Shown here: positions 1 to 6,345 of the stretch, piece after piece | Layout: the number at the start of each line of letters is the position of its first letter | Numbering within the stretch: position 1 is the stretch's first letter | Virus record (IMG/VR): IMGVR_UViG_3300036832_000875 | Coordinates: 1-20,948 of that record | Direction: 5' to 3' (one strand) | Length of the DNA stretch: 20,948 nt | From: a virus | Translations under genes and position numbers: made by a program | The notes under the pieces: model-generated | Database searches by the model: none | Told to the model about the DNA's origin: nothing | What the model saw: only the letters and a program-made list of their open reading frames with translations

Positions 1-64
1 AGAGGTCGTAGACGCCCTTCAGATGCTCATAAAAGGTCCGGCCGGAGTGACGAACATTAGCCAC
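1..64 (-). CDS. 5' end of a gene leaving the window, possibly DUF6817/HD-like (partial)
   Basis: A leftward frame opens with GTG at 64-62, inside the last codons of the 2OG oxygenase gene, and stays open to the window edge. The visible protein begins MANVRHSGRTFYEHLKGVYDL. The HSGRTFYEHL..VYDL pattern resembles the start of a small HD-like phage family (DUF6817), in which HSG and HL...Y residues sit near the N-terminus; this is recall, not a search. The short overlap with the upstream gene fits the tight packing of this operon. Only about 20 residues are visible and there is no clear Shine-Dalgarno, so the call is weak. Confidence 0.35.
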   Translation of the reverse strand, partial: MANVRHSGRTFYEHLKGVYDL

Positions 65-686
65 TCGCTGCAGCAGGAACTGCTCCGCTTTTTTGCTTAT
101 CATCCAGTGTGTCCGTTTTGAACATCAGGGTAACACGAAGCACTGGACAGGTCCGCGACACTCCGCGCGCAACGTGAGGCAGCGTGCCATCAAAGACGGC
201 AAGCCGGTTTGGCCGCGGGTAGACGGTGGCGATCACGTCGGTCCTGTCACGATTGAAAAACACCGTCTCGCCAGCCCAGTCCGGGTGCCATTCCCTGTGT
301 GGGTAGTAGACGCAGGTGTAGTTGTTCGGTGCCGCTGCGTCGACATGGAGCGTGCCGTCGCTGCCGTAAGCCTGGCCATTGGCGTAACACCGCACCAGGC
401 GGTGGCCCTGCAGCGTCTTGGCCGCAAGCAGCTGCCAGAAAGTATGGAGAAGTGGAAACTTCGCCAGCTCCGGCTCGCAGTCATAGTGCTCGTCCTCGAA
501 CTTGAGGTAGCCAGCAAAATGCCGGTGCCAGAATGAGAAGGCGTCTTTTTGGGTGTGTGACTTCCAGCCAAAGGTCCAGCCTGCCGAGCCGCCACCGCTA
601 AACAGCAGATTGTTCACTCGTCGCCGCTCCTCGTCAGGCAGCACGTTGTCGAAGTAAAAGACCTTACTGGCGCCTTCAAAGCTCAT
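57..686 (-). CDS. 2OG-Fe(II) oxygenase (prolyl 4-hydroxylase-like)
   Basis: This 209-aa protein looks like a complete non-haem iron dioxygenase, which couples oxidation of 2-oxoglutarate to hydroxylation of a substrate. The iron triad is visible: H114 and D116 in the TLHVDA motif and the distal H171 in DGTLPHVARG, with R184 (PVLRVTL) placed to bind 2-oxoglutarate. The frame is open further upstream to 884, but ATG at 686 is the likely start because its ATG overlaps the TGA of the preceding gene as ATGA, and the upstream extension is Arg-rich and unlike coding sequence. It is the third gene after the portal in the packaging operon. Phages, especially cyanophages, carry such enzymes; the substrate here (virion protein, host protein or nucleobase) cannot be read from sequence. 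No signal peptide is seen. Confidence 0.85.
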   Translation of the reverse strand: MSFEGASKVFYFDNVLPDEERRRVNNLLFSGGGSAGWTFGWKSHTQKDAFSFWHRHFAGYLKFEDEHYDCEPELAKFPLLHTFWQLLAAKTLQGHRLVRCYANGQAYGSDGTLHVDAAAPNNYTCVYYPHREWHPDWAGETVFFNRDRTDVIATVYPRPNRLAVFDGTLPHVARGVSRTCPVLRVTLMFKTDTLDDKQKSGAVPAAASG

Positions 687-940
687 GACATCGCCGCATA
701 CTGGGCGGACCTGTCGACCGCATCTTTCGACATCATTTTGACTGCCGTAACTTCGTGCGGCGCCAGCACCTTGCCGAAGGGGTTCTGCTCGTGCTGGTAG
801 ACGTCGGACAGGCCATACGGGCTGATGTTGCCCATCACCCTCGAACAGCGATGGTGACCCTGGTAGTAGACGCAGACCCCGCAATGGTTGATCGGGTTGC
901 CTCTGCGGTAATGGGCTTCCGCTTGCGTCTCTTTCATCAT
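683..940 (-). CDS. Small Cys-motif protein, degenerate HiPIP-like
   Basis: This 85-aa protein has the pattern HCGVCVYY-x5-C-SRVMGNISPYG near residues 19-43. It recalls small phage proteins resembling high-potential iron-sulfur proteins, with C-x2-C, a third Cys and then a G-x-C close to an ISPxG motif. Here C20, C23 and C32 are present, but the place of the fourth Cys is taken by L44/S45, so a normal 4Fe-4S site looks incomplete. The gene is coupled to its neighbours: its ATG overlaps the portal stop, and its TGA overlaps the oxygenase start, both as ATGA. Its role is unknown; it could bind a different metal or be structural. A second in-frame ATG lies at 937. Confidence 0.72.
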   Translation of the reverse strand: MMKETQAEAHYRRGNPINHCGVCVYYQGHHRCSRVMGNISPYGLSDVYQHEQNPFGKVLAPHEVTAVKMMSKDAVDRSAQYAAMS

Positions 941-3243
941 GGCAGTGGCCTCGTCATTTTGAATTGTTGTGCCGCCTGGCGCTCCTGCTGCCGATTGGCG
1001 GCCTCTTGCGCCCTTTGGTTAGCCTGCTGAATAGCCAGGTCGCCCTTCTGCCGCGCCAGTTGCATATCCTGCTCACCCTTAATCAGCGAAGCCTGGTGCG
1101 TCTCCCGTGACTCCATCGCTTTCTGGTTTGCTACTTGGCTATCTGCAGCAGTCTCCTGCTGCCTTGACTGCAGCTGCGCCAGCGCGATCGCGCGCTCGTT
1201 CTGTAGCTCAAGTTTCTTATGGGCGTCCTTCTGCTGCAACTCCTGCTGCTGCAGCTGGAGCTTCGCAGCGTTGTTCTTGTCTTCCGACTGCAGCTTCATC
1301 TGCTCGATCTGCACTGCAGTCTTGTTGGTTGCCGTGGTCGGGTCGTCGCCAGGAGGCAGGTTGGCCTTGGCCTTCATCTTCTCGACCAGGTCGTCGATCG
1401 CGCCACCGAGCGCGCGGCCAGCGCGGTATGGTGCAACGGCAAACTTCAGCAGCTCGCCGCAAAATTCTGCAGTCTTCGGTTCAGCCGTGACCATCTGCGA
1501 CAATTGCGGCATCAGCTGCGCCAGCATGCCGATAAAATCAGAACGGCCCTTCTGCTCGGCCTGCTCGTTCGGCACGATCGTTGAGTCAGTTTCGATGTCG
1601 AGCACGAAGGCCTTGGCGCGCTGATCCTTGAGAAAACGCAGCACCTGGTTGATGGTCGGCTGCTGCTGGAGCCTACCGATGTCATCCTGCTGCTGCTGGA
1701 TTTGCTGTTGCGCCTGCTGCAGCATCTGCTGGGCCTGCTGCGGATTGGACTGCACTATCTGCTGACCTTGCGGCGATGCCGCAACTTGTTGGATCTGTCC
1801 CAGCTGCTGCTGCACCTGGGCCGTCATGTCGTTGATCTTTTGCTCCACCATGGCATTGGTCGGCAGTTGGGTCTGCGACATCTTGACAATGGTGACGTCA
1901 TCAAATTTTTCAGTGATGATTTCAGTGGTGACCTCGACCAGGTCGCGCGCCAGCCGCACCAGCTCCTGCTGCTTGTCGCGGATCCGGACCGAGCCGAACT
2001 CCGTCTTCAGTTCCTGGGCGCCCAAGGTCTCCTGCGGATCGGTCGAGCCGCGCATAATGTCCGACAACCCCATGATCTGGTAGATGTCGTCGATGATCTG
2101 CTTGCGGAGCGCCACCAGGCCGGTGATGGTCTGCGCAATCATGTCGATCGGCAGCCAGACGATGACGTCCTTACTGCCGCCAAACACTGCCCAATTCGAG
2201 ATCGGCACCAGCACCCGGCCCGGCGTCTTGATCGACAGCGCAGCCTGCACCGCGTCCGCCAATTCTGAACCACCCGCCGGGTAAAAACCCTTGGCCTCGA
2301 TGGCGTCCGACAGGGCGTGGATTTTGGCCGTCAGCAAGTTGATCTCTTCCAGCTGGTCCTTGTACTGCAGCACGTCAGGGACCGGGACCAGGCTGCCACG
2401 CTGGCAGGTGCCATAGGCGGGCTTCGGACAAGGATAAAATCCGCGCAGCTTCAAGTGCGGATCATCCTCGTCGAGGATCAGCTCGCAGCCGTGCGCCACC
2501 CAGCACACCCGCCGATCGCTGAGTGACCAGATTTCCCAGAACTTCGCCCGTTCGCGCTTGTCGGCGCCACCGACCTCCTCCAGTTTCTTGTCGACCTTGT
2601 ATTCGGCATTCTGGTATTCGTCGCCGGAGAATTTTCTAAATCGCTTGCGCGCCTCCGCGCGCGTCAAGTACGACGCCGCGGCAACCCAAGTCACCTCACG
2701 CCAGTTGCGCGAGATCGAATGCAGAAAATCCCGACGGTTCTTGAAGTCGTAGCAAACCTTTTCATAGTCGTCGTCGGTGTCCCCGGAGCCTTCGTAGCGG
2801 CACCAGACAACGCCGCGATCGACCAGCGCCAGGTCGTCGCGCACCAGCTTCATCAATTCATCGATGTCACCCAAGTCGAACGCCACCACTGCGCAGCGCT
2901 CCATGGTTTCAGCCGCAGCCTGGTACACCGGCCGCCGGTCCATGAACTTCGGCACCACCACCGGCACTGGCTTCTTGGCATAGATCGATGGCTTCAACAC
3001 CTCGGCATTCGACCAGAACATCTGAAATTCTTTGTCACGCACATTGTTGGCGAGCCGGTCGAGCGAAGCATACTGCCGATCGATCAGGTCGCAATGCTCG
3101 TTGTACTTCTCGAAGGCGTCTTCGCTCTCCTGCAAAAGATTAAGCCACGCTCTGGCTTTGCGTGGCTCGATGGTCGGATTAAATTCGTCGTCGTCGGCGC
3201 GGATGTCTTCTTCGACCGGCGGACCGGTAGTCTCGTCAGTCAT
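937..3243 (-). CDS. Portal protein (P22-like)
   Basis: This 768-aa protein is the head-tail connector through which DNA is packaged and ejected. The N-terminal half (about residues 25-450) has features of P22-type portals, including ARAWLNLLQESEDAF, an FWSNAEVLKPSIYAKKPVP segment and a later IYQIMGLSDIMRGSTDPQETLGAQ motif. P22 portal is about 725 aa, so the size fits. Residues about 470-545 are extremely Gln-rich, and the last about 130 residues form a second Q/E/K-rich coiled coil, like the helical barrel at the C-terminus of P22 portal. A GGAG lies 7 bases before the ATG at 3243. It sits 21 bases after the large terminase, the classic order, and its stop overlaps the next gene as ATGA. Confidence 0.93.
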   Translation of the reverse strand: MTDETTGPPVEEDIRADDDEFNPTIEPRKARAWLNLLQESEDAFEKYNEHCDLIDRQYASLDRLANNVRDKEFQMFWSNAEVLKPSIYAKKPVPVVVPKFMDRRPVYQAAAETMERCAVVAFDLGDIDELMKLVRDDLALVDRGVVWCRYEGSGDTDDDYEKVCYDFKNRRDFLHSISRNWREVTWVAAASYLTRAEARKRFRKFSGDEYQNAEYKVDKKLEEVGGADKRERAKFWEIWSLSDRRVCWVAHGCELILDEDDPHLKLRGFYPCPKPAYGTCQRGSLVPVPDVLQYKDQLEEINLLTAKIHALSDAIEAKGFYPAGGSELADAVQAALSIKTPGRVLVPISNWAVFGGSKDVIVWLPIDMIAQTITGLVALRKQIIDDIYQIMGLSDIMRGSTDPQETLGAQELKTEFGSVRIRDKQQELVRLARDLVEVTTEIITEKFDDVTIVKMSQTQLPTNAMVEQKINDMTAQVQQQLGQIQQVAASPQGQQIVQSNPQQAQQMLQQAQQQIQQQQDDIGRLQQQPTINQVLRFLKDQRAKAFVLDIETDSTIVPNEQAEQKGRSDFIGMLAQLMPQLSQMVTAEPKTAEFCGELLKFAVAPYRAGRALGGAIDDLVEKMKAKANLPPGDDPTTATNKTAVQIEQMKLQSEDKNNAAKLQLQQQELQQKDAHKKLELQNERAIALAQLQSRQQETAADSQVANQKAMESRETHQASLIKGEQDMQLARQKGDLAIQQANQRAQEAANRQQERQAAQQFKMTRPLP

Positions 3244-3264
3244 CGAATAACTCCGGGTGCTTTT

Positions 3265-4650
3265 TCACAATCGGATCCCTCCATGTCGCGGTTCAGGTGG
3301 CGGCGGAATGACAATGCCGCGACGTACCGGCTCCTTGGCCTTGATCACAACAGGCTTCTGCCGGGCCAGGGCAAGATAGCGAAAGGCGTCCGCAGGATGG
3401 GACGTCCAGTTGTGGACGGCACTCGCCCGGAACGCCTTCTTGTCGTCGTCCCACTCGCGCGCATACTGCTCGAGTGCGCCAATACCCTCCTCGCAGCGCG
3501 GGTGAAACACCGTCAGCGGCAGCAATTGCCGCACCGCATGAATGCCGTCGGCAATGGTCGCCAGCGGCACCAGCATCGGCGACAGCCCGAGCGCCTGCAT
3601 GGTCTCGACGCGGGTCTTGCCACTCCCCCACTCCTTGATCTTGGCATCGTGCGGCACGTAGTCGTTGCCGCCCGTCCAACTATAGCGCTTGCCCCTGGCT
3701 TCGATCTCGTCCGCATAGTGCTCGACCCCGACACCTGAGGCCGCATAGTGGTCGAGCACGAAACACTGTGAGCCGACGTTCTGAAACCACCAGATCGCCG
3801 TGTCGTCGCGGACGCCGAGATCCCAGGCCCGGTGCACCGGCACGCCAGGCCGCGCCTCGATCTCAGCAATGCGCTCCTCGCTCCGCACCGCCGCCATCTC
3901 AAAGGCATAAAAGGCGCCGAGGATCGCGGCATTCCAGCTCGACATGTACTCCTGCTGAAACAACGCACGGCCGACGTCAGTGCCGTGCAGCGCGATGTAC
4001 TCGGCCTCGGCCTCCTCCAGCTCGTCACGGCTCAAGGCACCAGTGTCGAGCGCCGTCAGCAATTCAGAAAACCACGCCTTGCTCACTTGCGCATGCTTAA
4101 ACATCGAATGCGCATGGTTGTGACCGCGCGGCGTCGTAATAAAAACCGCCCAGCCCTTGTTCTCCTCCAGGATCGGCCGGTGATAGGCCCAGGCGCTCGG
4201 GTTTGCTAATGCCCACTCGGAGTAAGTGATACCCGCAACACCAGAACCCAGTGTCGCATCGTAACGATCAGAGCCAATAATCTGCCAGGTCGAACCATTA
4301 ACGAAACGTATAAACATCTCGTTATCATTGGTGCTTTCACGAATGTAAGGCGGAAACGCCTCGTCAATCCTTCGCCGCCCAGTGTGCGCATTGATCGAGG
4401 TCCAGATTGCTTTTCTGCCCTGCAGAAACTCCGGCAGGCAGTGCCAGTAATTGCCCTGCCGCTTCAGTGCCGCACACGCTGCATGGTGCAGGCAAATCTC
4501 GTCCTTGCCCGCACGGCGGTGCCAGACCGCAATCGCACGCTCGCCACCATCCTGCAAGTACTGCCACAGCTTCATCTGATGAGCCCGCGGCAGCCAGCCA
4601 CGATGCGGCAGGACAATCTCGTCGTCCTGCGCCACTCCACCCATCACCAT
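3265..4650 (-). CDS. terL: Terminase large subunit
   Basis: This 461-aa protein is the ATP-driven DNA packaging motor and headful/cos nuclease. The ATPase domain has a Walker A-like HRRAGKD at residues 44-50 and a Walker B with catalytic Glu in AGITYSEW at about 139-146. An ITTPRGHNH motif follows (ATPase coupling region). The RNase H-like nuclease domain shows HRAWDLGVRDDTAI (first Asp cluster), DYVPHDAK and a final HPADAFRYLALA, matching the three acidic positions of phage terminases. Length is normal. The ATG at 4650-4648 overlaps the TGA of the upstream small gene by one base (TGATG), so the two are translationally coupled. The portal gene follows after 21 bases. Confidence 0.95.
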   Translation of the reverse strand: MVMGGVAQDDEIVLPHRGWLPRAHQMKLWQYLQDGGERAIAVWHRRAGKDEICLHHAACAALKRQGNYWHCLPEFLQGRKAIWTSINAHTGRRRIDEAFPPYIRESTNDNEMFIRFVNGSTWQIIGSDRYDATLGSGVAGITYSEWALANPSAWAYHRPILEENKGWAVFITTPRGHNHAHSMFKHAQVSKAWFSELLTALDTGALSRDELEEAEAEYIALHGTDVGRALFQQEYMSSWNAAILGAFYAFEMAAVRSEERIAEIEARPGVPVHRAWDLGVRDDTAIWWFQNVGSQCFVLDHYAASGVGVEHYADEIEARGKRYSWTGGNDYVPHDAKIKEWGSGKTRVETMQALGLSPMLVPLATIADGIHAVRQLLPLTVFHPRCEEGIGALEQYAREWDDDKKAFRASAVHNWTSHPADAFRYLALARQKPVVIKAKEPVRRGIVIPPPPEPRHGGIRL

Positions 4651-4937
4651 CAGCCCTTTGCCCTGGCCGCAGCCCGGCGCCGCCTCATGTACTCACGCTG
4701 GTAGGCGACACGGTCAAACGCCGCCTTTTGCGGTGCAGCTTCGGCGGGCTCTCGATCGGCGCGTACCCCGGCAACGCCCGTGACTTCGGCTTGCCCCACT
4801 TCTCCCCCGGCTTGCCCCGCTTCTTCCCCGTCACGACCTTCTTGACGTTCCTCATGCCTAATCTCCTTGCGTGCCTCCGGCGGCACTCCCGGTGGTCGCG
4901 GTGGCGGTAAGAATTGATCGTAGATGCCCATGGTCAC
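4650..4937 (-). CDS. Small charged protein upstream of terL (frame uncertain)
   Basis: A 95-aa frame begins with GTG at 4937 (overlapping the previous stop as GTGA; an ATG follows at 4931) and ends on the terL start. The N-terminus (MTMGIYDQFLPPPRPPG) and the C-terminus (FDRVAYQREYMRRRRAAA) look like genuine phage protein; the YMRRRRAA tail recurs in small phage proteins. The middle, about residues 28-70, is an odd Glu/Gly/Ala-rich stretch whose codons end in A or T far more often than neighbouring genes. Over the same bases another frame has a GC-ending codon pattern and its own ribosome site (see the entry at 4685-4855). Either two genes overlap, or one gene has been split by two compensating frameshifts. 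Function unknown; possibly packaging-related by position. Confidence 0.5.
   Translation of the reverse strand: MTMGIYDQFLPPPRPPGVPPEARKEIRHEERQEGRDGEEAGQAGGEVGQAEVTGVAGVRADREPAEAAPQKAAFDRVAYQREYMRRRRAAARAKG
4685..4855 (-). CDS. Nested 56-aa Lys/Arg-rich protein
   Basis: Inside the 95-aa frame, in another reading frame, ATG at 4855 opens a 56-codon gene starting MRNVKKVVTGKKRGKPGEKW and ending at TGA 4687-4685. AAGGAG lies 7 bases before the ATG and is one of the best ribosome sites in the window. Codons in this frame end almost entirely in G or C from the start to about 4740, like other genes here, whereas the enclosing frame does not. The product is very basic, with a GKKRGKPGEKWGKPK segment, and has no recognised domain. 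A nucleic-acid-binding role is conceivable from charge alone. It may instead be the middle of a single frameshifted gene. Confidence 0.45.
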   Translation of the reverse strand: MRNVKKVVTGKKRGKPGEKWGKPKSRALPGYAPIESPPKLHRKRRRLTVSPTSVST

Positions 4938-5164
4938 CGTGCGTCACGCAGCGCCTTCACGCCTTCTATGATCTCAATGACGTGAGTGCGATAAAGCACA
5001 AGATTGTCCTCGTGATCCGCATCGCGCCACGCCTGCAGTCGGCGCAACACTTCATCAAATTTCTTGAAATCGTAAGGCGCAGTCTGCCGCCACACGACGG
5101 GCCCGAGCCACCGAGTAATCGTGTTGTCATCACCCGCCAGGATCAGCGTCGGTTTTTCCCTCAT
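4934..5164 (-). CDS. Hypothetical 76-aa protein, first gene of the packaging operon
   Basis: The frame stays open up to 5263, but ATG at 5164 is preferred because GGAG lies 6 bases upstream, and the upstream extension runs through a tandem 10-bp repeat that looks non-coding. The protein starts MREKPTLILAGDDNTITRWL, contains a DFKKFDEVLRRLQAWRDAD helix and ends in a charged helix (VIEIIEGVKALRDAR). I do not recognise the family. It is the first gene after the regulatory stretch at 5165-5583 and would be expressed with the terminase and portal from the promoter near 5540. Its TGA overlaps the GTG of the next gene. Confidence 0.65.
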   Translation of the reverse strand: MREKPTLILAGDDNTITRWLGPVVWRQTAPYDFKKFDEVLRRLQAWRDADHEDNLVLYRTHVIEIIEGVKALRDAR

Positions 5165-5311
5165 GGCTGGTTCTCCACAGGCTGGCGGTGCGATGACTAC
5201 CCACGGCATGGAACGTCTCCCCTCAGGTTGGACGATGCGACAATCCGCGACAATCCGCGACATCTCGATGTTGATTTTTGGACCCCTGCAGGATGGGAGA
5301 AAAAGTCAACA

Positions 5312-5349
5312 TTGGACTTTTGAATTGGATATGGGCTTCAAAAGTCCAA
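5312..5349. repeat. Perfect 13-bp inverted repeat with extra half-sites
   Basis: TTGGACTTTTGAA (5312-5324) and TTCAAAAGTCCAA (5337-5349) are exact reverse complements around a 12-base spacer. A further half-site, AAAAGTCAAC, lies at 5301-5310, and a weaker one, GTTGATTTTTGG, at 5269-5280. This can be read as an operator with several half-sites or as an mRNA hairpin in the leader of the packaging operon. There is no T-run, so a terminator is unlikely. Confidence 0.6.
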
Positions 5350-5513
5350 CGGCCGTGCAGCCACTGAAATATCGGCTCGAAAATGTGGTGTAGTTACCGG
5401 TACCGGTACCATGGTCATATCGATCCCGACAAACCACCCCCCTATGACCACCCACCCATCGGTCGTGGCGCCCTGGTATACGTAGCGCCAGCCTATTACA
5501 GCAACATCAATGG

Positions 5514-5542
5514 GTTAGAATCGATTATGGTCGAGGTGACAA
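5514..5542 (-). promoter_or_regulatory. Leftward promoter of the packaging operon
   Basis: Read leftward, TTGTCA (5542-5537) is followed by 17 bases and TCTAAC (5519-5514). These match sigma-70 -35 and -10 boxes at 5 of 6 and 4 of 6 positions. The layout is almost the same as the rightward promoter at 15135-15163, and both carry the same palindrome over the -35 box. The start of transcription would fall near 5507, leading to the gene at 5164. Confidence 0.5.
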
Positions 5543-5556
5543 CATCGCCTTGTCAC
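5536..5556. promoter_or_regulatory. Operator copy 1 (TGACA-N9-TGTCA)
   Basis: GTGACAA-N7-TTGTCAC is a perfect palindrome with 7-bp arms. The core TGACA-N9-TGTCA (5537-5555) recurs with identical spacing at 14019-14037 and 15122-15140, beside the repressor genes. It overlaps the -35 box of the leftward promoter. Confidence 0.6.
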
Positions 5557-5583
5557 AGCCTCACGAACGTAAGGGTGTGACAG

Positions 5584-5859
5584 CTATTCCTTGTCGGGCT
5601 CGGGCTCGACGGGGTTTTGTCCAACACTTTCAACGATCTGCCGGATGACGACCTTAATGTCGCCGCCGTCGCGGCCAGCAATCGTGTGGCCTTGCTCCGG
5701 TTTACCCCAACCGCGCTCGAGTAGGATCGCCGCGGCGTGGACGCGCGCACTCGCCGGGCTCTTCGGCTGCGCCGCAATACCTGACAGAACGCGCAGCGCC
5801 ATTTCGGTGTGATCTCGCGCTGCGCTCTTCAAATCCGATACGAGTTTAGGTCTGGGCAC
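5584..5859 (-). CDS. Small helical phage protein, candidate terminase small subunit
   Basis: The 91-aa protein starts MPRPKLVSDLKSAARDHTEM and carries the pattern ARDHTEMALRVL, then SARVHAAAILLERGWGKPEQ. This pattern is widespread in small phage proteins near packaging genes, some annotated as small terminase or DNA-packaging proteins. I choose GTG at 5859 because GGAG lies 6 bases before it; a TTG at 5871 is also in frame, but it forms part of that ribosome site. The short helical layout fits a DNA-recognition subunit, yet a direct role in packaging is inferred from position only. It is separated from terL by the regulatory stretch, so it is probably transcribed separately from the packaging operon. 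Confidence 0.6.
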   Translation of the reverse strand: MPRPKLVSDLKSAARDHTEMALRVLSGIAAQPKSPASARVHAAAILLERGWGKPEQGHTIAGRDGGDIKVVIRQIVESVGQNPVEPEPDKE

Positions 5860-5875
5860 TTGTGTCTCCAACGTC

Positions 5876-6049
5876 TTAGCGTTCGGTTGAGAGCCGATCG
5901 ACCGAGGCCTGCAGCTCCTCGACCAGCTCCTTCAGCAATTTTATTTCTTCGCGCACCAGGGCGACCATCTCCTCGGTGTGCTGCCTGGTGATGCGCTCGA
6001 CGCGCTCGCCTTCGTCGGCGACCAGGCGAATATTTTTCAGGTTCGACAT
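5876..6049 (-). CDS. 57-aa coiled-coil protein
   Basis: ATG at 6049 follows AGGA by about 6 bases. The protein starts MSNLKNIRLVADEGERVERI, then a TRQHTEEMVALV segment, and ends in a strongly heptad-like helix (EEIKLLKELVEELQASVDRL). Function is unknown; a multimerising or accessory DNA-binding protein is possible. The gene lies 16 bases before the candidate small terminase and probably shares its transcript. Part of its DNA (5957-5999) is duplicated at 6146-6188. The frame continues upstream without a stop through that second copy and a hydrophobic stretch, so a longer ancestral protein is possible. Confidence 0.6.
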   Translation of the reverse strand: MSNLKNIRLVADEGERVERITRQHTEEMVALVREEIKLLKELVEELQASVDRLSTER

Positions 6050-6188
6050 GTTTTTCCTGTTGCACTGAGGTGTGACAACCGTTATGGTGTGACAGGCAAT
6101 TAAGCCTAAAAGGAAAAAGCAAATGAAGACGATCAAATTTTGGATCAGGTCGATCATCTCGTTGGTGTGCCGCCTGGTGACGCGCTCG
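5957..6188. repeat. Diverged 43-bp direct duplication (5957-5999 and 6146-6188)
   Basis: The two 43-base segments match at 37 positions, offset by 189 bases, which is a multiple of three. The left copy encodes TRQHTEEMVALV on the minus strand; the right copy lies at the start of the plus-strand gene at 6123. The minus-strand frame remains open through both copies and repeats a GERV...R.HT.EM motif. Confidence 0.7.
6069..6094. repeat. Direct GGTGTGACA repeats in a divergent gap
   Basis: GGTGTGACA occurs at 6069-6077 and 6086-6094, spaced 17 bases start to start, between the leftward gene at 6049 and the rightward gene at 6123. A third copy lies at 5574-5582. The TGACA core matches half of the palindromic operator, so these may be half-sites for the same or a related regulator. 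No convincing promoter boxes were found here. Confidence 0.45.
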
Positions 6189-6341
6189 CCCGAGGCGATC
6201 GACATTTGGACTGCTGATCCGCTCCAGCTCCGGCGTGGCCAGTGGGTCACCGCAGGCAGCGGAGCTGATGCTCCCCGCGGCGTATTCATCAAGGTCAGCC
6301 CGGCTGGGGTGATCTGGGTTGACTGGACCAAGGGGAAGTAA
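6123..6341 (+). CDS. Hypothetical 72-aa protein ahead of the recombinase
   Basis: ATG at 6123 is preceded by AAGGA about 8 bases upstream. The C-terminal half ([20 protein letters not shown], then [11 protein letters not shown]) looks like a small beta-rich domain, and its codons end in G or C as in other genes here. The N-terminal third ([19 protein letters not shown]) is hydrophobic and basic, and falls in DNA duplicated from an opposite-strand gene, so it may be a recent overprint. The stop is 4 bases before the recombinase ATG, so the two form an operon. Function unknown. Confidence 0.6.
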   Translation: MKTIKFWIRSIISLVCRLVTRSPEAIDIWTADPLQLRRGQWVTAGSGADAPRGVFIKVSPAGVIWVDWTKGK

Positions 6342-6345
6342 ACCA

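Larger units (their letters stand above)
5165..5583. other. Non-coding regulatory stretch before the packaging operon
   Basis: These 419 bases hold no convincing gene. They contain a 10-bp tandem repeat (cgacaatccg twice plus a partial third copy, 5238-5262), a set of GTTGACTTTT-type half-sites with a perfect 13-bp inverted repeat (5269-5350), a GGTACCGGTACC palindrome (5399-5410), a leftward promoter with an overlapping operator (5514-5556) and a GGTGTGACA repeat (5574-5582). The density of sites suggests control of the terminase-portal operon. Confidence 0.6.

Noticed and set aside
687-884. N-terminal extension of the 2OG oxygenase frame.
   Set aside because: It lies inside the HiPIP-like gene, is Arg/Pro-rich and lacks family features; the ATGA-linked start at 686 is better.
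2719-3738. A 339-aa open frame on the plus strand.
   Set aside because: It runs antisense across the portal and terminase genes, whose motifs are clear; its composition is that of a shadow frame and no domain is visible.
5383-5580. A 65-aa rightward ORF in the regulatory stretch.
   Set aside because: No ribosome site, unusual composition (Tyr/Pro-rich start from a palindrome), and it runs through the operator at 5536-5556.
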